64,000 nt of DNA from Poseidonocella pacifica (lineage in GTDB: Bacteria; Pseudomonadota; Alphaproteobacteria; Rhodobacterales; Rhodobacteraceae), in NCBI RefSeq assembly GCF_900111875.1, contig NZ_FOJU01000005.1:186001-250000 (forward strand), given 5' to 3'. A program made the translations under genes and the position numbers. Below, piece after piece: positions 1 through 9,864 of this stretch; within the stretch, counting starts at the first letter, position 1; every line of letters starts with the position of its first letter. The notes beneath the pieces are model-generated. The model searched no databases. It was given only the letters and a program-made list of their open reading frames with translations, and was not told the origin of the DNA.

Positions 1-103
1 GGCCGGTGAAGGCATGCCAGAATTCGATCTCTGTCTGAGCGGCGAGTGGCCCGCTCACGAGGGCAACAGCCGTCGTGGACCATGCCAAGGCGCGAATGTT
101 CAT
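1..103 (-). CDS. ugpB: Substrate-binding protein of a glycerol-3-phosphate-type ABC importer (5' end only)
   Basis: Only the first 34 codons lie in the window. Read on the minus strand from ATG at 103, they give a short basic N-terminus, a hydrophobic signal peptide ending in an LAA-Q cleavage-like site, and then TEIEFWHAFTG. That mature N-terminus is typical of UgpB-like extracellular solute-binding proteins, which capture sn-glycerol 3-phosphate or glycerophosphodiesters in the periplasm. A purine-rich Shine-Dalgarno (GGGAAGGAAA) precedes the ATG. The 251 bases to the next gene are the divergent promoter region, and I see no clear -35/-10 pair there. The family call rests on very little sequence, so a related sugar-binding protein is possible. 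Confidence 0.6.
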   Translation of the reverse strand, partial: MNIRALAWSTTAVALVSGPLAAQTEIEFWHAFTG

Positions 104-354
104 CAAGTTTCCTTCCCGTGTCATTCCTTGGGGCATTTGCCCCATACTCCGCGTTGATCGCGAACCAGCGTTTGGCACCTCTTTGGTCGCTGGCCTGTCG
201 ATCACGACAAGGGCGCGGCCTAGGGTGCTTCTGTTACGCCGGCGTGACGTTAAGGTATCAGATTCATGACGTCTATAGGCCAAACTCTGTCGCTGACTGC
301 AAAAACTCCGACATGGGGGGCGACAGGCGAGCCGGCACGCATATATGAAAGGGC

Positions 355-2208
<1,854 letters not shown>

Positions 2209-2223
2209 GCTAGAGGCCGCCGC

Positions 2224-3444
2224 ATGAGCATTTATGAGATCGAACGGCTGGGCCATCAGGGCGACGGAATCGCGGCAGGCCCCGTCTTTGCCCCCCGAAC
2301 CCTGCCGGGTGAGCATGTCACCGGACAGCTTGCCGGCGACCGGTTGTCCGACATTCGGATCGTTGAGCCCTCAGCAGAGCGGGTCGCCGCGCCATGCCGC
2401 CACTACAAGTCTTGCGGCGGTTGTCATCTCCAGCACGCCAGTGATGGATTTGTCGAAACGTGGAAGGCGGATGTAGTCCGCCACGCGTTGAAGGCACAAG
2501 GTCTCGAAGCGCCAATTCGAGGCGTGCACACATCCCCCCCGCAGTCGCGCAGACGGGCGACCTTCTCTGCACGAAGAACCAAGAAGGCGGCCTTGTCGGG
2601 TTTTCATGCCCGTGCCTCGGACGTCGTTATCGAGGTGCCCGGTTGCCTGCTGGTACAGCCAGACGTGCTGCGGGGCCGCGAGATTGCCGAAGAACTCGTT
2701 CAGGTCGGTGGCAGCCGCAAGGGGGAGTTGCGGGTGACGGTCACCAGTTCGGAGATTGGCCTCGATCTGGCGGTTGAGGGGGGCAAGCCGCTTGATGCCG
2801 CTCTGCGGATGGATCTGGGCCAGATCACACAGCGCGTGGGTATCGCCCGGCTGACATGGGATGACGAAACGGTCGCGATGCAGTCCCCGCCGACGCAACC
2901 GATGGGTCGTGCCCATGTCGCGCCGCCTCCCGGCGCATTCCTACAGGCAACACCTCAGGGAGAGGCCGCGCTGCTTGCCGCCGTCCGTGAGGCGGTTGGT
3001 CCTGCCGGGCGTATCGTCGATCTTTTCGCAGGCTGCGGGACCTTCTCACTGCCATTGGCAGAGCGGGCCGAGGTTCACGCGGTAGAGACGGCGGCGCCCA
3101 TGCTCGAAGCGCTCAACGGGGGCTGGAGATACGCCCATGGGCTGCGCAAAGTGACGACAGAGGTGCGCGATCTCTTTCGTGATCCGCTGGTAGCTTCGGA
3201 GCTTGCGGCCTTTGGGGCGGCTGTCATTGATCCCCCGCGTGCGGGAGCAGAATCGCAAACCCGCGAACTCGCCCAAGCTGGCGTGCCTCGGGTTGCGGCC
3301 GTATCCTGCAACCCCGGCACATTTGCGCGAGACGCGCGTATTCTGACCGAAGCTGGATATTCGCTCGATTGGATCGTGGTGGTAGATCAGTTTCGGTGGT
3401 CTCCGCACGTGGAGCTTGCCGCCGCGTTTTCCCGACCCGTCTGA
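2224..3444 (+). CDS. RlmD/TrmA-family RNA m5U methyltransferase with an iron-sulfur cluster
   Basis: A 406-residue SAM-dependent methyltransferase of the RumA/RlmD/TrmA family, which makes 5-methyluridine in 23S rRNA or tRNA. Cysteines 58, 64 and 67 (C-x5-C-x2-C) and C141 fit the 4Fe-4S ligands of RlmD-type enzymes. The SAM loop is DLFAGCGTF (266-274). The catalytic cysteine is C362 in SCNPGTF, and the probable base is E397 near the C-terminus. The N-terminal TRAM-like part is shorter than in E. coli RlmD. It follows the ABC exporter with a 15-base gap. The family is sure, but which nucleotide is methylated (RlmC, RlmD or TrmA-like) is not. Confidence 0.88.
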   Translation: MSIYEIERLGHQGDGIAAGPVFAPRTLPGEHVTGQLAGDRLSDIRIVEPSAERVAAPCRHYKSCGGCHLQHASDGFVETWKADVVRHALKAQGLEAPIRGVHTSPPQSRRRATFSARRTKKAALSGFHARASDVVIEVPGCLLVQPDVLRGREIAEELVQVGGSRKGELRVTVTSSEIGLDLAVEGGKPLDAALRMDLGQITQRVGIARLTWDDETVAMQSPPTQPMGRAHVAPPPGAFLQATPQGEAALLAAVREAVGPAGRIVDLFAGCGTFSLPLAERAEVHAVETAAPMLEALNGGWRYAHGLRKVTTEVRDLFRDPLVASELAAFGAAVIDPPRAGAESQTRELAQAGVPRVAAVSCNPGTFARDARILTEAGYSLDWIVVVDQFRWSPHVELAAAFSRPV

Positions 3445-3512
3445 GTGCACAAACACTGTTGCTCGTATTCGCTTTGCGGTACTAATGACGCAAAGAAAAA
3501 AATTGAGCAGAA

Positions 3513-4019
3513 GTGAGCAGGTTTATGCGTATCCTTGGTTGGATGCTCGTCGTCGTCATTGGATTGACGCTTTCGGGCTGTGCCACGAAATTCAAGACGT
3601 ATGATGGCCCGGAGGTCACGCGGGTCGTCATATTCAAGAACGAACGGAAGATGTACCTCTTCCATCATGACAAGGTCCTTGCGTCCCATGATGTCGATCT
3701 TGGCTTTGCCCCGCGCGGTCACAAGCGGATCGAAGGCGACGGGCGCACCCCTGAGGGGCGCTACCTGATCGATCGGCGCAACCCCAACAGCGCTTTCCAC
3801 CTGTCCATCGGGATTTCATATCCAAACGAGGCGGATGTTGCCGCGGCGCGAGCCATGGGGAAATCGCCGGGCGGCGATATTTTCATCCACGGCACCACGC
3901 CGGCCAACCGGGGCAAAGGCCGTGATTGGACAGCGGGATGCATAGCGATTTCCGACAAGGAAATGGAAGAGGTCTACGCCATGGTTCGCGACGGAACGCC
4001 CGTAGACATCTATCCCTGA
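3513..4019 (+). CDS. L,D-transpeptidase lipoprotein (YkuD fold)
   Basis: A 168-residue lipoprotein. The signal peptide ends at lipobox LSGC with C23 as the lipidated residue. The YkuD domain follows, with the catalytic pair H126 (in HGTT) and C143 (in WTAGC). Such enzymes crosslink peptidoglycan through 3-3 bonds or attach proteins to it in the periplasm. The domain is compact, without a LysM or other binding module. Two starts are possible: GTG 3513, used here, or ATG 3525, which has GAGCAGG upstream. The next gene (CAP protein) is convergent, and their stops are 7 bases apart. Confidence 0.85.
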   Translation: MSRFMRILGWMLVVVIGLTLSGCATKFKTYDGPEVTRVVIFKNERKMYLFHHDKVLASHDVDLGFAPRGHKRIEGDGRTPEGRYLIDRRNPNSAFHLSIGISYPNEADVAAARAMGKSPGGDIFIHGTTPANRGKGRDWTAGCIAISDKEMEEVYAMVRDGTPVDIYP

Positions 4020-4026
4020 GCTATCG

Positions 4027-4617
4027 TCACTGCAGGACGGAGGAAATCCGTCCTGTGAAATCGTCCGTATCGGCGCTTGCGACCGGGCCAAAACCCGATC
4101 CCGCGGCACCAATCGTGAGCGTCCACCAGATCTTGCCGTTCTGCTCCTGCAGCCAGGCAAAGCCCATGTCCGTCGCGCGTTGGTCCAGGATCACGCGCCG
4201 CGGACCTTCCTCTTCCATCCATGCGGCGAGGGTTTCCAACTCGGTCTCGTAGGTTTCCGAGAGGGTTTCCCCCACCAAGGTCCCGTTGTAGCCCGCACGG
4301 CGTACCCGGTCGATCGGGGAGGAGCCGTCGGAGCCAAAGTGCCAAGGGCGGTTCTGGCGGGCCATGTCGCGGGAATGTGTCTCCGCCGCTGCATTGAGCT
4401 CGGCGTTCAGTTGCAGAGGGGCGCCACCAGTCTGCGCCCTGAGGGCGTTGACAGCGTCCAGCATGCGGTACTGGATCTCTGCCTCGCTCCCAGAGCTGAT
4501 GCGATAGACGCGGGGCAGGGGCTTGCCATCCGGGCCGATGGTCGGTTGCGTTGTCGTCGCACAAGCGGCGAGGCCGAGCATGGCCACGAAAAGGATCGTC
4601 AGTCGGCGGGTCAGCAT
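4027..4617 (-). CDS. CAP-domain (SCP/PR-1 like) lipoprotein
   Basis: A 196-residue secreted protein. It has a lipoprotein signal peptide with lipobox LAAC (C19), a short linker, and a CAP domain from about residue 45. The recognisable parts are the leading helix around LDAVNALRAQ and the helix with AAAETHSRDMA, followed by WHFGSDGSSPIDR and the GE-LSE segment. CAP proteins bind lipids or act in the cell envelope in ways that are mostly unknown in bacteria. The gene lies between two L,D-transpeptidase genes and may share their envelope role, but that is inference. It is convergent with the first and divergent from the second. Confidence 0.82.
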   Translation of the reverse strand: MLTRRLTILFVAMLGLAACATTTQPTIGPDGKPLPRVYRISSGSEAEIQYRMLDAVNALRAQTGGAPLQLNAELNAAAETHSRDMARQNRPWHFGSDGSSPIDRVRRAGYNGTLVGETLSETYETELETLAAWMEEEGPRRVILDQRATDMGFAWLQEQNGKIWWTLTIGAAGSGFGPVASADTDDFTGRISSVLQ

Positions 4618-4717
4618 ACTCGGAAACTCCGTAATGATGTGCGGCGAAACACCTAGTCCGAGGAGGGCGGGGAATCAAATGACATCGTAAGATGTGACCC
4701 TATCGCAGCAGTTTGAT

Positions 4718-4746
4718 TTGCCGGAGCGGCATTCGCGCCATATATC
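4718..4746 (+). promoter_or_regulatory. Sigma-70-type promoter for the Tat-exported L,D-transpeptidase
   Basis: TTGCCG, a 17-base spacer and TATATC, ending 38 bases before the ATG at 4785. Spacing and box quality match the putative rimP promoter in this window (TTGCGG-N17-TATATC). Confidence 0.5.
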
Positions 4747-4784
4747 CAACCTTGATCTCTGTTTTTCAGACGTGGAGCAAGACA

Positions 4785-5387
4785 ATGACAGTGCGCAGCA
4801 CTTCAGACTTCAGCCGGCGGGGTTTCCTCGGGGCCGGCGCCGCCGCCCTTGGAACGCCGCTTATCGCGCAGGACGTGAACGGCGCGGGCACGGTGGAAAT
4901 GGAGCGTGACCTTGGCGGTTCTGTCCGTCGCAACATCTCCAGCTTCCGAACCCTGGACTGGCGACCCTATTTCAACTCGTTGAACAACGGCGCGATTCTT
5001 GTCGATATCACCTCGCGGGCGCTGCACTACTGGTCGGAGGATGAGAGCATCTATCGCCTTTACCCAACGTCCGTTCCGGCGACCGAGGATCTTACGCGCC
5101 GCGGACGTACCAGCGTGATCCGCAAGGTCGAGGGCCCAAGCTGGGCACCGACACCGGCGATGAAGCAGCGAAACCCCGAATGGCCCGATTTCGTGCCGCC
5201 CGGCCCGGAAAACCCGCTGGGGACACATGCGCTTTACCTTGATTGGAAATATTACCGCATCCACGGCACGCACGACACGCGCAAGATCGGGCGACGGTCC
5301 TCGAACGGCTGCATCGGCCTCTACAACGAGCATATCGCTCAGCTTTTTGCGATGGTGGATAACGGAGCGCAGGTGTTGCTAATTTGA
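4785..5387 (+). CDS. Tat-exported L,D-transpeptidase (ErfK/YbiS-like)
   Basis: A 200-residue enzyme. The N-terminus carries a twin-arginine signal (SRRGFLG, residues 10-16) and a hydrophobic stretch ending near LIAQD. The C-terminal half is a YkuD domain with H160 (in IHGTH) and C176 (in SSNGCIGLYN), the form found in ErfK/YbiS/YnhG proteins that link lipoproteins or stem peptides to peptidoglycan. I chose ATG 4785 because GGAG lies at the right distance and the Tat motif then sits close to the N-terminus. An upstream in-frame start at 4713 would overlap the promoter. Export by Tat means it should fold before crossing the membrane. Confidence 0.85.
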   Translation: MTVRSTSDFSRRGFLGAGAAALGTPLIAQDVNGAGTVEMERDLGGSVRRNISSFRTLDWRPYFNSLNNGAILVDITSRALHYWSEDESIYRLYPTSVPATEDLTRRGRTSVIRKVEGPSWAPTPAMKQRNPEWPDFVPPGPENPLGTHALYLDWKYYRIHGTHDTRKIGRRSSNGCIGLYNEHIAQLFAMVDNGAQVLLI

Positions 5388-5429
5388 CGACAAGCGCGCA
5401 GGCGTGATGCAGGTTGACGCAAGTTACAT

Positions 5430-5457
5430 TTGCTTTCGCTTGGAATCGCGCCATAAC
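5430..5457 (+). promoter_or_regulatory. Possible promoter of the 62-residue secreted protein gene
   Basis: TTGCTT, a 16-base spacer and CATAAC. Transcription from here would give a leader of roughly 65 nt containing the perfect hairpin at 5482-5512. Box matches are moderate. Confidence 0.35.
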
Positions 5458-5481
5458 CACCTGTACGAGGTAAGCCTTTCG

Positions 5482-5512
5482 GTCTTGCGTCGTTATTGAA
5501 AAGACGCAAGAC
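5482..5512 (+). promoter_or_regulatory. Perfect 10-bp hairpin in the mRNA leader
   Basis: GTCTTGCGTC at 5482-5491 and its exact complement at 5503-5512 enclose an 11-nt loop. The stem ends 8 nt before a consensus GGAGG and 18 nt before the ATG at 5531. There is no T-run after it, so it is not a terminator. It may protect the 5' end of the transcript or control ribosome access. Confidence 0.55.
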
Positions 5513-5530
5513 GAATATCTGGAGGATAGC

Positions 5531-5719
5531 ATGAAGAAACTCGCTCTCGCAGCCGCACTTTCCGTAGCCGGCACGCACGCATTTGCAGGTTCCATGGCCG
5601 AGCCGGTCATGGAAGCACCGGTCATCGTTGAAGAGACGGAAGCGTCTTCTTCGGGTGCCGGTCTGATCGTTCCCCTGATCCTGATCGCGCTCGTTGCAGC
5701 AGCGGTTTCCGCTGACTAA
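5531..5719 (+). CDS. Small secreted protein with a C-terminal membrane helix
   Basis: A 62-residue protein of unknown function. A clean Sec signal peptide (MKK, hydrophobic core, AFA cleavage site near residue 19) is followed by an acidic, serine-rich stretch (EETEASSS) and a hydrophobic helix from about 43 to 59 ending in SAD. The mature product would be a peptide of about 43 residues anchored by its C-terminus. It has a consensus GGAGG, a leader hairpin and a strong terminator, so it is a single-gene unit that may be highly expressed. I know of no assigned function. Confidence 0.75.
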   Translation: MKKLALAAALSVAGTHAFAGSMAEPVMEAPVIVEETEASSSGAGLIVPLILIALVAAAVSAD

Positions 5720-5744
5720 TTAGTCATCGGGACAGTGAAAAATG

Positions 5745-5778
5745 GAAAAGGCGGTGGGCAAACCCACCGCCTTTTTCT
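5745..5778 (+). terminator. Rho-independent terminator after the small secreted protein gene
   Basis: AAGGCGGTGGG and CCCACCGCCTT form a GC-rich stem with a short CAAA loop, followed by a T-run. It lies 26 bases after the stop codon at 5719. The A-run before the stem might also let it act on the opposite strand, but hemH ends 200 bases away. Confidence 0.88.
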
Positions 5779-5978
5779 TTGTTGTCTTCAGTATCCGGGC
5801 AAAGGTTTTTCCAAAAGCGGACGTCCATCCCAACAAGGGACTACGCAAAACCCCGGCCTGATTTAGGGGGGGCAATTCGCGGGGTGAATGGTTTTGGACG
5901 AACCAAAAAGAACTCTTGCAGCGAAGGCAACTCGTGTCTGCAAAAACCGGCGTAGAGTAGGGGTTTCCCGGCGCAAGC

Positions 5979-7040
5979 CTACTCCAGCCAGCCACCCAGA
6001 TTGTCTTTAATCACCTTGGTCAGCGCCGCGATATGCGCCGGATTGTCATTGAGGCAGGGGACATAGGTGAATTGCTCACCGCCCGCATGTTCAAAGCTCT
6101 CCTTGATCTCTTCATTGATCTCTTCGAGCGTTTCGATGCAATCGGCGGAAAAGGCGGGAGCGCAAACCGCGATCTTTTTCTTGCCCTCGTCTCTGGCAAG
6201 GCGTGCCACCTCTTCGACCGTATAGGGCTTGAGCCATTCCTCGGGGCCGAACTTCGATTGAAAGGTCGTTTTGATCTCGGTATCCGCCCAGCCGAGCCGC
6301 TCCTTCAGCAGACGCGTCGTTTTCTGGCACTGACAGTGATAGGGGTCGCCCTCCATCAGGTACCGTTCCGGCACGCCGTGATAGGAGCACAGCAGGATAT
6401 CGGGACGCTCGGGGATCTTGGCATAGGCTTGCTCGACTGATTGCGCGAGAGCTTCGATGTAGAGCGGTTCCTCAAAGTAGGGGTCCACCACCCGCGCTGT
6501 CGGCTGCCATGTTTCCTTCATCAAGGCGCGGAAAAACTGGTCATTCGCAGTGGCCGTGGTCGCACCCGCATAGTGCGGATAGAGCGGAAAGAAGAGGATC
6601 TTGGTGCAGCCGGCATCCACCATCGCGCGAACCTTGGACCGCGTGGAGGGATTGCCGTAGCGCATGCAGTAATCGACCATGACCCGATCGCCATAAGCCT
6701 CCGTCAAGGTGGTGCGGAGCGCGTGGGTCTGGTCCTTGGTGATGGTCATGAGGGGGCTTTCGTTCGCCGCCTCGTTCCAGATCGATTTGTAGGCCGCGCC
6801 GGAGGTAAAGGGCCGTTTGGTCAGCACAATGAGTTGCAGGATCGGTTGCCATTTCCAGGCGGGGTAGTCGATCACGCGCTGGTCCGACAGAAACTCGTTC
6901 AGATAGCGCCGCATCGCCCAGTACCCGTAGTTGTCCGGCGTGCCGAGATTGGCGAGAAGAATGCCCACTTTTTCCCGGGGGATCTTTGGGTGATCGGCGG
7001 GGGCGTGAGCGGGGCAGGTGGCGTCTTTGGCGTCCGGCAT
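5979..7040 (-). CDS. hemH: Ferrochelatase
   Basis: A 353-residue ferrochelatase, which inserts ferrous iron into protoporphyrin IX in the last step of heme synthesis. Visible signs are the N-terminal VGILLANLGTPD, the FPLYPHYAGATTA segment (about 151-163), the SYHGVPERY segment with metal-binding H221, and SADCIETLEE with the conserved acidic residue near 303. Length is normal for the family. I start it at ATG 7040, with AAGGGAAA upstream. The longer in-frame ORF reaches into the methyltransferase gene and adds residues unlike the family. It lies just downstream of the methyltransferase on the same strand. Confidence 0.95.
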   Translation of the reverse strand: MPDAKDATCPAHAPADHPKIPREKVGILLANLGTPDNYGYWAMRRYLNEFLSDQRVIDYPAWKWQPILQLIVLTKRPFTSGAAYKSIWNEAANESPLMTITKDQTHALRTTLTEAYGDRVMVDYCMRYGNPSTRSKVRAMVDAGCTKILFFPLYPHYAGATTATANDQFFRALMKETWQPTARVVDPYFEEPLYIEALAQSVEQAYAKIPERPDILLCSYHGVPERYLMEGDPYHCQCQKTTRLLKERLGWADTEIKTTFQSKFGPEEWLKPYTVEEVARLARDEGKKKIAVCAPAFSADCIETLEEINEEIKESFEHAGGEQFTYVPCLNDNPAHIAALTKVIKDNLGGWLE

Positions 7041-7093
7041 GATTTTCCCTTCTCGCATCGGTTGGTTCGGAGATAGCCAAGCTCCGACGTGGG

Positions 7094-7906
7094 TCAATCG
7101 CCCAATGGTATTTCCTCGGTGCCAAGGGCCTCCGAAAGTCGCTTTGTCGCACTTCCGGGGCGCAAGGGCTGTGGCTGAGTCCCGTCCGGCGCCCATCCGG
7201 AGAGGAAGATCATCTCGAACGTGGCACGAATGCCCCCCTCTGGGTGAGGGTAGTTCTCTTCGTAGATCCTTGCCGCTTCCAGCAAGACCGCGCGCCGCGT
7301 TGGTCTGCGGAGCCGTGCCTCCAGCGCGTTGGCTTCGCCCATGGCGCGCAGGTCTCGCATGAGGTGGAGCGCGCTTTTATAGCGAATGTCCAGAGGTACG
7401 GTGTCCGCCACGGGAAGCGCGGCCCCCGCACGTTGTAGCAACCCGCCGAGATCGCGGATCTCTGCCATGGGGGCGACCCGGGGCGACAGGCCCCCGGTAA
7501 CACGCACTTCTGCTTCAGAGAGGCAGGTTCGCAGTTCGTGCAGCGTATTCCCCCCCAAAAGCCCAGCAAGAAGCAACCCATCGGGACGCAGGGCGCGCCG
7601 GCATTGGATGAGTTGGCCGACAGGGTCCCCCGACCAATGCAGGCCAAGCGCATGGACGACAAGGTCGTGGGCACCCTCTTGGAGGTCTAGAAGCTCCGTC
7701 TCCTGCACCATGCGCGCGCCGGGTACGACCTCTGCCCAAACCTGTGGAAATCCGCTCACCACGGCGGCTTGCGTAAAGCGCCTGTTAACCAAGGCGAGGC
7801 GATCTTCCACCTCCGCGCGGGCCTCGCGCTGCAGGAAAGTCTCGCTGGCGCGGGCCCTGTTTCGGGTCAGCGCGTTCAAATCGGTCAGGCGGGGCGTGTC
7901 ACTCAT
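7094..7906 (-). CDS. SAM-dependent methyltransferase, BioC/NDUFAF5-like
   Basis: A 270-residue class I methyltransferase. The Rossmann-like core is weak at its first glycine motif but has the later parts, including HDLVVHALGLHWSGDP (about 80-95) and the long DGLLLAGLLGG strand. This form resembles NDUFAF5/BioC-type proteins, where NDUFAF5 works in assembly of respiratory complex I. It lies upstream of hemH on the same strand, 53 bases before that gene. Its start codon faces comF on the other strand. Function is inferred from similarity only, and the substrate is unknown. Confidence 0.75.
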   Translation of the reverse strand: MSDTPRLTDLNALTRNRARASETFLQREARAEVEDRLALVNRRFTQAAVVSGFPQVWAEVVPGARMVQETELLDLQEGAHDLVVHALGLHWSGDPVGQLIQCRRALRPDGLLLAGLLGGNTLHELRTCLSEAEVRVTGGLSPRVAPMAEIRDLGGLLQRAGAALPVADTVPLDIRYKSALHLMRDLRAMGEANALEARLRRPTRRAVLLEAARIYEENYPHPEGGIRATFEMIFLSGWAPDGTQPQPLRPGSATKRLSEALGTEEIPLGD

Positions 7907-7934
7907 GGCATGCGAACATAGGTGGGTTACGAGA

Positions 7935-8666
7935 ATGCTTCAAACGGCTTTACGTGCAGTTTATCCGCCGCGGTGTCTGGGTTGCGGGACACTTGTCGAA
8001 AGCGATTTTGGCCTGTGCAGCGCCTGCTGGAGTGAGACACCCTTCATCGAAGGAGCGGTGTGCAATTTTTGCGGGGTCGCGGTTGCCGGAGGCGCCGGGC
8101 CGGGCGAGCGCGCAGACGAGATCACCTGCGAGGCATGCCATGCGACGCCCAGGCCGTGGAGTGCCGGCCGCGCAGCGCTGGCCTATCAGGACAAAGCGCG
8201 TGTGTTGGTCTTGCAGATGAAGCACGGCGACCGCGATGACATCGCCCGAAGCGCTGCGCTCTGGATGGCGCGGGCGGCACGCGGGATATTGTCGCACAAT
8301 ATGCTCATTGCGCCGATCCCCTTGCACTGGACCCGTCTGTTGAAACGGCGCTTCAACCAATCCGCGCTCCTCGCCGACGGGATCGCCGCCGCGACCGGGC
8401 TTTCGCATTGCCCCGACCTTCTCATTCGGCCCCGGCGAACACCGCCCCTCAAGGGGATGGATCAGGAGGAACGGTTCGCGCGGCTTCACAAGGGGATCGG
8501 GCTGCACCCGCGCAGGCGACACCGCATTGCCGGACGCGATGTACTTTTGGTGGACGATGTCTTTACCAGCGGCGCGACCTTCACTGCTGCGACCGAGGCT
8601 TGCCTTGACGGCGGCGCGGCGCGGGTATGCGTTCTGTCACTGGCAAGGGCGGCCCCGGATGCCTAA
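7935..8666 (+). CDS. ComF-family phosphoribosyltransferase-like protein
   Basis: A 243-residue ComF/GntX-type protein. The N-terminus holds two Cys-rich knuckles (C14, C17, C28, C31 and C43, C46, C65, C68) that probably bind zinc. The C-terminal phosphoribosyltransferase fold carries the PRPP loop VLLVDDVFTSGAT (203-215). Homologs act in DNA uptake or DNA metabolism, but the reaction is unknown. I start it at ATG 7935. An ATG at 7908 in the same frame, abutting the start codon of the divergent methyltransferase, is also possible. The much longer ORF upstream is antisense to that gene. grxC follows after 33 bases. Confidence 0.88.
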   Translation: MLQTALRAVYPPRCLGCGTLVESDFGLCSACWSETPFIEGAVCNFCGVAVAGGAGPGERADEITCEACHATPRPWSAGRAALAYQDKARVLVLQMKHGDRDDIARSAALWMARAARGILSHNMLIAPIPLHWTRLLKRRFNQSALLADGIAAATGLSHCPDLLIRPRRTPPLKGMDQEERFARLHKGIGLHPRRRHRIAGRDVLLVDDVFTSGATFTAATEACLDGGAARVCVLSLARAAPDA

Positions 8667-8699
8667 GTTGTTCGGGACACACCAGACCGGGACTTAGAA

Positions 8700-8957
8700 A
8701 TGCAAACTGTCGAAATCTACACATCGCCGCTCTGCGGTTTCTGCCACGCGGCCAAGCGCCTGTTGACCGATAAGGGCGTCAGCTTCTCCGAGGTGGATGT
8801 GCTGGCGAACCCAGATCGCAAACCTGAAATGATTCAACGGGCCAATGGTGGCCGCACTGTTCCGCAGATTTTCGTCGGCGATACCCATGTGGGCGGTTGC
8901 GATGATCTCTTTGCACTGGACCGCGCGGGGAAACTCGACGTGTTGCTGGCGGGCTGA
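8700..8957 (+). CDS. grxC: Glutaredoxin 3
   Basis: An 85-residue glutaredoxin of the GrxC type, a cytosolic glutathione-dependent thiol-disulfide oxidoreductase. The active site is C12-G-F-C15, where the classical enzyme has CPYC. The glutathione-binding TVPQIFVGD loop and the GG-DD motif are present. It ends 5 bases before the Nit-type hydrolase gene, so the two are probably cotranscribed. That fits, since Nit enzymes of this class can act on deaminated glutathione. Confidence 0.93.
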   Translation: MQTVEIYTSPLCGFCHAAKRLLTDKGVSFSEVDVLANPDRKPEMIQRANGGRTVPQIFVGDTHVGGCDDLFALDRAGKLDVLLAG

Positions 8958-8962
8958 GCAAA

Positions 8963-9802
8963 ATGCGCGCGGCGTTGCTGCAACTCAACGTGACCGACGA
9001 TCCCCTTGCCAACCTACCCGTCACGCGGGACTTGGTGGTGAGGGCCGCATCCCAAGGGGCAACGTTCGTCCTCACCCCCGAGGTTACAAATTGCCTGTCG
9101 TCGAGCCGCGCGCATCAGAATGACGTACTGCGCCCCGAGGATGAGGATGCGACGCTGGCGGGGCTGCGTGAAGCTGCGGCAGCCCATGGGATCTGGCTAC
9201 TGATCGGGTCCCTTGCGCTCAAGACCGACGATGCGGACGGCAGGTTTGCAAACCGCTCCTTTCTCATCGCACCTGACGGAATGATCGCTGCCCGCTACGA
9301 CAAGATCCACATGTTCGATGTGGCTGTCTCAGAGACGGAGACTTATCGGGAATCCGCCGGATATCGCCCGGGTGAACGCGCGGTATTGGCCCAGGCCGGT
9401 GACGTCGCTCTCGGAATGACGATTTGCTACGACGTGCGGTTTCCGGCGTTGTACCGAACGCTCGCGCAGGCCGGCGCAGAGGTTCTTGCTGTGCCATCGG
9501 CATTCTCCCCCGTTACCGGCGTGGCACATTGGGAAAGCCTGCTTCGGGCCCGCGCGATCGAAACCGGCAGCTACGTCTTGGCACCGGCACAAACCGGGGT
9601 GCATTCCGCAACGCACGGGCGGGAACGCAGCACATACGGCCATTCGCTTGCGGTTTCTCCCTGGGGGGAGGTTCTGGCCGACGGGGGCGAGGCACCGGGA
9701 GTGATCATGGTGGAGATCGACCCCGAGCAAGTTGCCGAGGCGCGCGCTCGTATCCCCTCCCTCGGACTGGATGCCCGCTATTCCGGACCCGAAGCAATTT
9801 GA
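8963..9802 (+). CDS. Nitrilase-superfamily amidohydrolase (Nit1/Nit2-like)
   Basis: A 279-residue carbon-nitrogen hydrolase with the Glu-Lys-Cys triad at E40, K114 (in YDKIHMFD) and C155 (in TICYDVRFP). The length and the KIHMFDV motif fit the Nit branch, whose members hydrolyse deaminated glutathione or omega-amides. The adjacent glutaredoxin gene supports a glutathione-related role, which remains inference. The start follows grxC by 5 bases. A stem without a T-run (9810-9839) lies between this gene and the next ABC exporter. Confidence 0.88.
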   Translation: MRAALLQLNVTDDPLANLPVTRDLVVRAASQGATFVLTPEVTNCLSSSRAHQNDVLRPEDEDATLAGLREAAAAHGIWLLIGSLALKTDDADGRFANRSFLIAPDGMIAARYDKIHMFDVAVSETETYRESAGYRPGERAVLAQAGDVALGMTICYDVRFPALYRTLAQAGAEVLAVPSAFSPVTGVAHWESLLRARAIETGSYVLAPAQTGVHSATHGRERSTYGHSLAVSPWGEVLADGGEAPGVIMVEIDPEQVAEARARIPSLGLDARYSGPEAI

Positions 9803-9864
9803 TTTCCGCCGCCGGGAACAAGACCCATAGTCCCCGGCGCAAACGTGGTATAAAAGCCCGACGC

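Noticed and set aside
7386-7934. N-terminal extension of the ComF ORF
   Set aside because: It is antisense to the methyltransferase gene. The ComF family begins at the Cys-rich start near 7935.
9810-9839. Possible terminator between the Nit gene and the second ABC exporter
   Set aside because: CGCCGGGAAC and GTCCCCGGCG form a stem with one mismatch and a 10-nt loop, but no T-run follows. I do not call it a terminator.
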